Source: Congeria kusceri
Taxonomy: Eukaryota; Mollusca; Bivalvia; Myida; Dreissenidae
DNA: 64,000 nt
Direction: 5' to 3'
NCBI GenBank assembly: GCA_027627225.1
Contig: CM051028.1
Coordinates: 15,781,201-15,845,200, forward strand
The notes below the pieces were generated by a model. That model had not been told where the DNA came from. It searched no databases and worked only from the letters and a program-made list of their open reading frames with translations. The translations under genes and the position numbers were made by a program. Positions 22,380 to 31,643 of this stretch are shown here, piece by piece. Each line of letters opens with the position of its first letter. The first letter of the stretch is position 1.

Positions 22380-22690
22380 TGTCCGCTGAGATTGAAAGTC
22401 AGAGGAAGTCCTGCTCAGCTAGCTGTGTAACAACGTAGGGCGAGGCTGCAAGCCAATACGAAATGAGGCGTTATAAAGCAGCCCTTCCCCGCGATCGTTG
22501 TGAAATACTTTCGGCACTAGCTGGGAACCTTTTCAACACCACATTGTTGCGCTGTTGGAAGGGTGGTAGGCACACATGGTGACATGTCTGTGCTTTGCCG
22601 TGCGACACCCGTGATATTCCCGTGAGGTGAAACGGGATATCTTGATCTGGCTCTCTCAGAAATGCTGCAACGCATGACCGAATAAACATT
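22380..22690 (+). ncRNA. Candidate structured RNA or terminal exon ending at AATAAA
   Basis: A GC-rich stretch with several strong local stems: GGCTGC/GCAGCC (22444-22449 with 22478-22483), a bulged 10-bp stem (22528-22538 with 22553-22562), and a bulged 10-bp stem GATATTCCCGT/ACGGGATATC (22613-22641). It ends at a poly(A) signal AATAAA (22681-22686), which could terminate the spliced transcript that runs through the cassette array. I do not recognise the RNA family. Confidence 0.5.
22681..22686 (+). terminator. Poly(A) signal, possible end of the spliced RNA
   Basis: AATAAA follows the structured segment on the same strand as all predicted splice sites. Confidence 0.4.
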
Positions 22691-22757
22691 TTTGGTTAAG
22701 TGCATTATTGCACAACTGAGTCTGCTATTTGCTATCAAGTATATCTATTCTCAGGCA

Positions 22758-22832
22758 GGGTGGGAAGGCGACTTCTCTTGTGCTCAGACAAGAGGAACGG
22801 TCACAAGTCCGTGAAAACGCCGAGTGACACCC
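22758..22832 (+). ncRNA. Three-way-junction RNA motif, copy A
   Basis: Outer stem GGGTG/CACCC (22758-22762 with 22828-22832). Inner stem GGCG/CGCC (22767-22770 with 22818-22821). Hairpin CTCTTGT/ACAAGAG (22775-22781 with 22788-22794). Hairpin ACGG/CCGT (22797-22800 with 22809-22812) with loop TCACAAGT. The junction keeps GAGTGA and a run of A. Copy B at 23445 preserves every helix with different base pairs. Confidence 0.65.
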
Positions 22833-23444
22833 GAAAACTTTCAAGAGCATAGCATAGAAATTTACGTTTGAGTTGAGGTGAAAAAAAACACTATATACTG
22901 CAGTTTTACAGATTATGGCCATTAACTTGTGCGCTTCGATGAAGCTTTAACACTCATTGCGTTTTAGGTACTTCTTGCGTTGAGATTTACAAGCACTACG
23001 GCTCATCATAGGTATATCTTGTCTTGCAATGAGAAATATCAACATAAAATGTTAAACGTATCAAGGCTTGAAATTGCGCAAGTGAATCGATGAAAAAAAC
23101 CTATATGAAGCAGTTTTACCAAATGTTATGACTTTCGCCGTATAGCAGCAACACACTCTGAAATTGTGCGACTCAATGTTGTGTTATGAAATTAACAAGC
23201 ATTGGGTTCTCATCAAACTATCACAACTAGTACAGCGTATGAAACTGTTGGAAAAAACTATTTCAGGCAAATTTCATTGTTCGCCTTCGGCCAAGCATGC
23301 AACTGTTTTGTGTTGTACTCAACAATATGCTACAAACGTATTTGCAAATCAACAACTCGATGGTTTGTGAACAATAAAAACCATAGAAGTTCAAACAAGA
23401 AATGAAGCCTACAGGTACAGTCTTACCAAACAATAGCTATCTTT

Positions 23445-23517
23445 TTGGTGGTAAAGCGACTCTTTTCCTTGTGAAAAGAACGGTCACAAGTCCGTGCAAA
23501 ACGCTGAGTGACACCAA
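23445..23517 (+). ncRNA. Three-way-junction RNA motif, copy B
   Basis: Outer stem TTGGTG/CACCAA (23445-23450 with 23512-23517). Inner stem AGCG/CGCT (23455-23458 with 23502-23505). Hairpin TCTTTTC/GAAAAGA (23461-23467 with 23473-23479). Hairpin ACGG-TCACAAGT-CCGT (23480-23495) is identical to copy A. Compared with copy A, three helices change sequence while keeping pairing, the signature of a selected RNA structure. Confidence 0.65.
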
Positions 23518-23575
23518 TCCACAGAAATCAATTCGAAATACTTGACTCTGCAGCTTGTATGAACGTGTTTGCAAC

Positions 23576-23651
23576 ATCAGAATAGTTTAAAGCAGAACGC
23601 TTTTCCTTCTTCGAGGGAGAAGAGATCTGGGTGCAAGTCCCGGTTCTGGTT
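23576..23651 (+). ncRNA. tRNA-like cloverleaf (copy 3)
   Basis: Acceptor ATCAGAA/TTCTGGT (23576-23582 with 23644-23650; one wobble). TA, then D-stem GTTT/GAAC (23585-23588 with 23595-23598). A long anticodon-position arm of about 9 bp (23600-23608 with 23614-23622) has a 5-nt loop. The variable region is AGAT. T-arm CTGGG-TGCAAGT-CCCGG (23627-23643). It shares acceptor, D-arm and T-arm design with the copy at 1270 while the long arm differs in sequence. It lies 59 nt after three-way-junction copy B. Confidence 0.65.
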
Positions 23652-23659
23652 ATAACACA

Positions 23660-24341
23660 AATACTCGCTGCTTAGTTGAAATGCCATGACAAAAAACATA
23701 CTTTAACGCTTACTGAGACCAAACACCACTAGGGTCGATTTAGAGTTGCGAAAATACTCGCTGCTATGTTGAAATACCCATCATCCTGCTGTGCCATGAC
23801 AAAAACATTCTCAAACGCTTAATCGGGTGGGACCAAACACCACTAGTGTCGATTTCGAGTTGCTGAGCACATGATTGCAATGTACCAGTGTCAATTGCAG
23901 AGTATCATACCTACACACTTTCTCGATGGACCAAATGCCCATAGGTTCGATTTTGAGTTGCTAGACACAAAAAGCAACCAAGCTATGTTACAAAAAGTTT
24001 TATTCAACAATCACGATGTGACATAGCAATTCTGTGTGTATTTCGAGTTGCTGAACACATGATAGCAATGTACCAGTCGCATACAAAATTCTCTATTTAG
24101 TTTGTAGCAAAACTAGATGACCGCTCGATTGCAATGTACCAGTCGCATATGCTATTATGTTCGCATAAAACTCACAAATTGCTGAGCACACGATTTCAAT
24201 AAAGATGTTAAACAATACCAAGTTTGAGAACACGATCAAATTTGAACTTTTGAACATTCAGATTCTGAAATAATTCATACTCCTTCACACTTAACTTTCT
24301 CGTGGGACCAAATGCCCATAGGTTCGATTTCGAGTTGCTAT
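23660..24341 (+). repeat. Dispersed GGACCAAA / TTCGATTTCGAGTTGCT repeat family
   Basis: Six partial copies (near 23717, 23828, 23924, 24050, 24130 and 24304) combine GGGACCAAAYRCCCA, TAGGTTCGATTTCGAGTTGCT and CACATGATTGCAATGTACCAGT in varying subsets. No open frame is shared. The last copy is cut at GAGTTGCT, where host-type sequence begins. Confidence 0.65.
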
Positions 24342-24350
24342 AGTATTCAT
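24336..24350. other. Junction between the insert and host receptor sequence
   Basis: The insert repeat ends in GAGTTGCT (to about 24341). From about 24346 onward the sequence aligns to the minus-strand E-type exon also found at 36.8 kb. No target-site duplication can be checked because the left end is outside the window. Confidence 0.55.
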
Positions 24351-26225
24351 CGCTGCGTACACCGGTCGTTGAATACACATACTTCCCGAGGTGGTTTGAG
24401 AATCCCTTTGTAGACTAACATTATCGGTATCAATCCACATCATAAAGTTTTTGCTGTATGAGATACACTTTATAGCATCGCCGAGTTTGACGCAACACAG
24501 CCGTCAACAGCACATATTGGACCCATCTCGGGGGAACCTGAAAAAATGTAGTTCAGCGGTAATAAATACGTACAAACTCTGTACTACCTGGAATTGAAAT
24601 CTGATATGGAAATATGCAATACCTGGAAACATGTCGATTTCATTTGTGATAAAAATAATAGAACTAGAGACATCACCTGAAGAGAAACCCTTATTAACAT
24701 CCTTTGGCCATTTATCTGAGGCAAGTGACCAATTATTTTACAATACAGGACAATACGCACAACAAAACGCAAAACATAAAAATGATTACAACTGGTGTCA
24801 CCACTATGTGCATAGACTAAATGAGGTTATTTTTGAAAGAACATCTTTCATGCTATGTTTCTAAACAAGCTCACAACCACAACCCCATCAAACAAAATAA
24901 TGCTGTTATTTGTAAAAATAGCCTCTATACGAATCTATGAACAGGTGTTGTCAATGTCATTTTGAATATTTTTTAACGGAGATCATATCTTACCGTGCCC
25001 TTAACAGAGCTCATGGGTTGAGTGAATAAAGCATAGAATTTCAAGGACTATGTTATTTAAGCTTCATCAACAGGATAAACCCTCTAAAGTACTCAAGTTC
25101 CTTTATTTAACTGGACAATCGACTAATTTTCAAAGAAACTGTTAATACATACACAAACCAATCACAAACAGACAATAAAAAATGGAATAACCGTTGTTGT
25201 CCATTCCATCCATTCCATCGTGATTCTGAAAGTATTTATGCTTTTGCTCTGGTGAACGTTGAATCATTGATTAATTCAATTGCAGTTCACCCGATGTATG
25301 TAATTATGTGTATTATATTTAATTTGAGTCGTAATGTTATAAAGTTTTTTTTTTATTTATATGTACATTTACATCTAAGCCAAGCGTAAAATAAAATATG
25401 CATTTTAATCGGTTTAAATCGCAAAGGGTTTAAACCCTTTTGTTGTCCGTTCCTGGACCATATGAAGTTAATATGGGTTTCTCTGCTGCTGATTGAGCTA
25501 GAGTTTCATTATTTTATATTAGACCAGTTACATAAAGATAGGGTTTAACTTGCGTAAATGAGCAATGAACCTTAAACGTATTGTTTGTAAATAATATAAA
25601 TCAATATACAATGTATGTAGAGCCAAAAGTTAACACACATGTTAATATTTATCTCATAGCACTGCAATTCAAATTAAACAATAATACAGAGAGCCTACAC
25701 CCAACAATTTAATTACAATTTTATTACTCATCTGTGACAAGCCAGAAATAATAAAACGAGAATGTATACTTTATCCATCATAGACGATGTGAGGTAACGA
25801 CGTTTCAAAACAACACAAAGTGTTATTTAATTACTGTATGTGCTTTTGTTAATATGACAAAGTGTAAGGTTCTGTTCAAGATTTAGAATAAACCGCCAAA
25901 GAAATAGCTAGATTGTCATTCATTCCGTTCACTCCAAAACTACATTTATACCTATTATCCAGACAATAATATATATACTCTCATGAATCATTGACACAAG
26001 TAAACGAATTAATTAATCTTACTTATAATGTCAAGTTGTATCACATTTGAAACTGCGCTCCCTTGTCGAACTTGCACCAGTGCACTTGGCCATGTTGGAT
26101 CTACATTAATCATTTTTATGTAATATGCTCCATCCTTAATATACTGCACGTGCTTGTCCAATATGCGTAGAAATGACGTCCTTCCGTAAAACCTGGCCTC
26201 CCATTCAAGTTTGATTCGATAACAT
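24346..26225 (-). pseudogene. Truncated Ig-like receptor pseudogene, copy 1
   Basis: Three exon remnants are seen in minus order. D1-type: 26225 to 26023, acceptor CCACCACAG, donor GTAAG, 203 nt where an intact exon is 312-324, so its 5' third is missing. D2-type: weak, about 24800 to 24629, ending in a TNEIDMF-like peptide and CCAG-GTATT. E-type: 24537 to about 24346, starting SPEMGP; it has lost about 10 nt relative to the 36.8-kb copy, which shifts the frame into a TAA after SNSAML. The E exon is cut by the insert. D3, D4, D5, TM and tail exons are absent. This is a dead paralogue of the receptor family described at 59,695. Confidence 0.75.
24820..26008. other. AT-rich intron of the copy-1 pseudogene, nothing recognised
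   Basis: No genes or clear repeats beyond simple AT-rich sequence. Confidence 0.4.
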
Positions 26226-26731
26226 CTGTGGTGGGAAAACATAAAGCTAAAATACGAAGCAATAATTTCGGTAGCAGTTGTCAGTCTTGTATTGAGACAT
26301 AACTATCGTTGTTTTAAACAAGAATTGTGTGCGTGCCGTGTTCATTGTAATAAAGAAAGTATGCTTTATTTCCTTATATGGCTCAGGTAAGCACCTGAAC
26401 TATTTGAGACATATGACTTAATAGTTTCAGTTTCAAACAAACACACCATAAACGACATTGACATATTATCTCGTAGTAAGAACTGCAAGAATCACAATTC
26501 ATGATAACGTATCATGAATGTAGCACAATGAGGTCATTTACAAGTAATAAGAGTTCTTTAGGTAGCACTCTAGAGTGGGTTCGAGGAATCACTAATATGT
26601 AGAGCTGCAACGATTATTTCGATCGATTGTGAATACCGATATATGCAGTTATAATACTGCATGAATCGAGCGATAAGTTCTGCTGGGCAGTATAGAGTTC
26701 TCGCTGAACTTTTCTAGAGAATAGACCTTAA

Positions 26732-28468
26732 AGCCTCAGTCACACATGCCCGAATTTTACTGCCGTTTTTGAGCCGACAGCATCCCGAATCAAATACGTC
26801 AAAAGAAGGGACAATATTCTGAGATTCAGGGCTCGAAATTCAATATTTGATCATACGATCAAATATGTCCCGACAGCTTCCAGACAGCGTTTGGACAGAG
26901 TCCCGATCGACAGCATCCCGATTCTCCCAAATGCCATCCGACTTTTTACTGACAGTATCCCGACAGCGTCCCGACAACATCACATCAGCGTCCCGACATT
27001 CCCGGCTTGTTTATTATTTGCATCATTAAGCTTTTGGGACGCTGTCGGGAGCCATACTCGGGAATGGTTGACTGCCGCATTACTCCTGACGTGATATTTA
27101 TACATAATTTTCAATGCAATATGAATCCTGTTCCAGGGGACTTTGTACCGATACCGTCCAGACACCCTCTCGAATCTATCCTGAATCTATCCTGACCGAG
27201 TCCCGACTATTCAAACTCGGCTGCGTCTCCCGAATGTTAGGGTAAAACCGTTAACTGTCGAAAGTGCTTGGCCGATCACGCCGAACATGTCCTAATAATT
27301 CCCGTTTTTGAGGACAGTGTACTGACAGCGTCCAGACACCTCCAGACAGCGTCCCGACAGCGTCCCGAAACTCCCGACTTTTTTATTATTTGTATCGTAG
27401 CGCTGTCGGAACGCTGTCGGGAATCATCATTGGGATGTGCGACTGAGGCTTTAAAGGGACTTGTTCACAGATTTTAGCATTTTTTGAAGAATGCTATTGA
27501 ATGTCTTAACTTGATTTAAGCATCGAAACTAAAAAGCTCAAGTATACTAACAAAAAAAGTATTTAGAAAAAAAAAAAAAAATGTCCCACCGGGGTTCGAA
27601 CCCGGGACCTCCGGATTGAAAAGCTATGGCTTTAACCACTCGGGCTTTCCGACTTCTATATTTTATCCTGCATTATTTACTTTATGTAAGTGTTTCACGC
27701 TATGTCAGCAGTTTCAACGAAAACAACAGAAACGCTCCAAATTATTCCATGGTTTAGCGTTACAAACGCTTTATAATTTTATCAATTTCAACTGATGATT
27801 ACTCATAAACGAAACGGTATTTACAGTATATTTCTAGTCCGTAGTGCTTGACCACTAACGCCAAACGTGTCCCATTGGTTCCCGATTCTCAGGACAGCGT
27901 CCCGAAAGCGTCCAGACAGCTCCCGAGAGCGTTCCGGCAGCGTCCCTTTATTCTCGACTGTGTTATTTGTTTCGAAGCGCGGTCGGGACGCTGTCGGGAG
28001 CCATTATCGGTAATCGCTGACGGGACTCTGTCCGGATAGATTCGGCTATATCGGTTCAAATTCGGGACGGTGTCTGGACGTTCTCGGGAAAATGTTTTGT
28101 GGAACGGGATTGATAATGCATTATAAATTATATAACGTCTGGAGTATTGCAGCAGTCACAAATTCCCAATTATGGCTCCCGACAGCGTCCCGATAGCGCA
28201 ACGATACAAATAATCAAACAGTCAGGAATGTCGGAACGCTGTCGGGGTGCTGTCGGGACACTGTCGGATCGCATTCGGGAGAAGCGAGACGCTGTCGGGA
28301 CTCTGTCGAAACCCAGTCTGGACGCTGTCGGGATATATTCGATCTTATGATCAAAATTTGAATTTCGAGCCCCGATTCTCAGAATATTGTCCCGACTTTT
28401 GACATATTTGATTTGGGCCGCTGTCGGCTCAAAAACGGCAGTAACATTGGGAATGTGTGACTGAGGCA
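26732..28468. mobile_element. TTAA-flanked composite palindromic element
   Basis: The ends are inverted repeats: GCCTCAGTCACACAT at the left (from 26733) and ATGTGTGACTGAGGC at the right (to 28467). Pairing continues inward over about 130 bp and includes the TTTTTGAGCCGACAGC region. Both outer ends abut TTAA (26728-26731 and 28469-28472). A third inverted end at about 27431-27450 also abuts TTAA (27451-27454), so a smaller complete copy (26732-27450) sits inside. The interior is filled with CCCGACAGCGT-type units in both orientations. TTAA duplications are typical of piggyBac-like elements; no transposase is present, so this is a non-autonomous element. Confidence 0.8.
27451..27656 (-). mobile_element. 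tRNA-derived SINE
   Basis: On the minus strand a tRNA-like head starts near 27656 with an A-box-like GCCCGAGTGGTTAA and a B-box-like GGGTTCGAACCCC. A T-rich tract (27567-27580) and a body ending in AAGTCCCTTTAA follow. The head does not fold into a good tRNA (poor anticodon stem and acceptor mismatches), so it is a SINE and not a tRNA gene. It is inserted in or beside the TTAA element. Confidence 0.75.
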
Positions 28469-28472
28469 TTAA

Positions 28473-31142
28473 GTAATTGCGATTTTAACTACTATACGAT
28501 GTCGATTTATGAATTATGGAGAAGGTAAAAGGTTGTGTTCAGGTGGTTACCTCATTCGAACACACCATTAAGTACATTATGTAATAGCTTAACATGTAAA
28601 TAATCAATGTTTGTTCGCTAAAGTCATGTAGTCATGTAAATAATGAATGTTTGTTCGCTAGAGAATAAGCCATTCTATGCTACGCTAGCTTGTCTACTAC
28701 ATGTACTTAAGCATCAACAAGAGTTAATTTTCTTATCGTTCATTTGTTGACCAAGAGTTAACTGTTCAGGAATTCATGTTTTAACCGTATGGTAGTGCTC
28801 GTGCCACTAGCATAAATTCGGCCATGTGTCTATATTCTTTCATTGATACCTTCCGTTCAATACTGAGTAAGTCCCATTGATTGCTTGTTAAAAACAAAAC
28901 TAAAATGTAAAGTCCCCCACCACCCCATGAAATTTACATTATGAACTTGGATACTCGCTATGTTGCTGTTTACATTCAGATATCCAGTGTGCATGCTGAC
29001 ATGGATGCACCACCTAACCTCGTCAAGGCTCTTTCTAAAGGTTGATGTTATCAGTTATGAGTTATGTTATCAGTCGGTGTCGGGGTTCCATTAAACTTTT
29101 CAATAAGTTGTCATGAACATTATGATGTGTGTATCTGTATATGCTCTTAAGGCATGATTATATTATTCAATTACACGTCATTACGGTGGCGAGGGATATT
29201 AGTTTGGTTATCTATTTGTTATGACCTCTGTATATGCTTAATTATTAAATAACCTAATTATTACAATTTATTGTAAAATTGTAGCCTTGACAAATTTTCT
29301 GCCAAGCATTAATAATTAATAAATAATAATAAGATACGAATAGGATTGTTCGAAAACGCTTAAACGATTATGTCTGACGGGAACCTGTGGTATTATACTG
29401 ACACAAGTACTAATACAGACAGTAATCACTAAAGTGACAAATATATTGGCGTATGAAGTTTTCGTGGTTAACAATTATCTACAGCAGTTAAGAATAAAAA
29501 TAAGCAGTAATACTACAGTAAATAAAACATTTTGCAAAAAATCATTGCAAATACTCACTAACGTATTTATTTAATTATGCGTTATAAAAATGCACATATC
29601 ACACATTGGTGTCGATTCGATGACGATAGTAATATCCAAATTGATGCATTATTCAGGTGATGATGGAAATGTCATCTTCTTGTTTTTTCGGACGCCAAGA
29701 ACTATTCTAAAATTGTTGCGTATTGTCTTGTTATGGACAAAAATAGAATTATTCTAAGCATGACATGTTTTTAAATATGTAAAATAGAAAACAACGCTCA
29801 CTGAAAACCATATAGTTGTTCTAGGTTAAGATGTACCACGGTGAAACAAAAATCGCTATGTGTACTGAATTAAACTGTGACTGTACAGAATTTTATTCTC
29901 ATCGTTAAACAGGAAAAAAAATCACCATTGTTTTCATACATAGTTATCAAGTTTTATTCGGAAATATATTACACAGGAAATTAATTCAAATGATTCATGG
30001 ATATACAACAACGATGTGTCATGTTCATTTAAAATGAGTACTTTGAAGCAAAAATACTATTACACGTTTATAAACATGTGGCGTTATTGGCTGAAAGCAT
30101 TATGCAAAACAATTAGCATTGTTTAGTCATATATAAAACTTGAGTAAGCAAAAAGGGCCTCATTGTTGGGTGTCTATACAACTAAATTAATTTTTTATCA
30201 ATACAAATGTTAGAAGTAACCTTGTTATAGTTTTATTATTTGTGGCCATTGAACTCGTGAAGTACAAACAATTCAGAACATTTTATTAAGGGAAGCCACA
30301 AAACATATACAATTCAGTCATTAGCAGTCCATTCCAAAAGTCAAAATACATAATCAGCCTTTCCCAAAAGAACTAAATGTTTTCATTATCATTTGTAACT
30401 GCATTATCTCTGCACAAGTAAAGGTAATAGTTTGTTTAAATTATTACCTAAATGTTCATTTTTAATATCAACTGATGCAATCCAACGAATATTAATCTAT
30501 GTGAAATTATGTTTATTACATACATAGGAAGAGAGGGTTTTGCCATTTGTTATTATGAAAAACTGTATATGCTTTTACATTATTATATTAGTCCCTTTTA
30601 ATATAAATAATATAAAACAACAATACCATATTAACATAGGCTTTCAGGGCATCATAAGTATGCAATCATAAATACTGACAGATCTTTCTTTGCCGAGCTC
30701 ACCACAGTATATATCGGAATAGAGAAGTCCTCCTCTATGCGACGTTTTAAGCGCATTTAACGACGTGTTGTACGCTTTATTCTCACCAAAAACAGTACAT
30801 CAAAAGGAACTCATTCTTAAGTTACAAACAAGCCATGCCAAAATTGTACAAAAAAATATAATTTTTGCTAGGTCAGAAGTTTTTACTAAAACACATGTGT
30901 CCTAAGAAACAAAGCTGGCGCAGTAGTTTTCATCAATAATATTCAGTCCAGTCGCAAGAATAGTCAAATGAATGAAACATATTTGAAACTCAATTAAAAC
31001 CAAATTACAAACTATATTATTGTAACATATAATAACCTACCTTGTTACCTTATTACATTCTTATAAAAAGATGAGTTAATGAGATAAATGTCAAGTTTGC
31101 TTGCGGAGAGGAACAAAAACGCAAACCGCAAACCTCAATTTC
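28473..31142. other. Intergenic AT-rich region, nothing recognised
   Basis: No gene, RNA or structured repeat is supported in this 2.7-kb stretch downstream of the copy-2 pseudogene. Confidence 0.4.
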
Positions 31143-31643
31143 TTATTTAGACTTTTTGGAGGTAGATGCCGCTGTTTGAAGCCCAATGTAAGTGTTCTCA
31201 TTGCAAAATCTTGACAATAGCAAGTCTTCATACGAAGCCGCAGTACCCAGTGTCACCTATAGTAAGATAGACCACAATTTGATTTTACATTATTTTATGT
31301 TGTAAATATGTGAATGTAATGTAAATATTTCAGGTACTAGACACGTACTTACAATAAGTGTTAATATTCAGTTATTAATTACACCCAGACGATGCTCCGT
31401 TTACTGTTGTTTCAACATCTTCATGAATGTAAACGTCAATATAATTATATACCTGCGCCTCAGAAGTGTGTGGTGAGGACACGCATTCTGGATCGACCTC
31501 TTCGTATCTTAACTCAGTTTCGTCCTCCTCAAACTTCACCTCCTGTTCACTTACTAACGAACATTATGAAAAAGCATATAAAACACCAACCATTAACACA
31601 ATCATATTGTTAGAACGTTATAATTTTTAAACAAACCAAAAAA

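Noticed and set aside
22380..22690. Possible RNase P RNA because of AGAGGAAGTCCTGCTC, similar to the conserved CR-I.
   Set aside because: I could not find a partner strand that would form P4, and no convincing CR-V lies near the 3' end. Kept only as an unassigned structured RNA.
22758..22840. Hammerhead ribozyme suggested by AGTCCGTGA and CGAAA pieces.
   Set aside because: The CUGANGA core and the required stem order are absent in both copies.
27570..27656. Functional minus-strand tRNA gene.
   Set aside because: The T-arm is good but the acceptor and anticodon stems do not pair; the attached body and T-rich tract fit a SINE.
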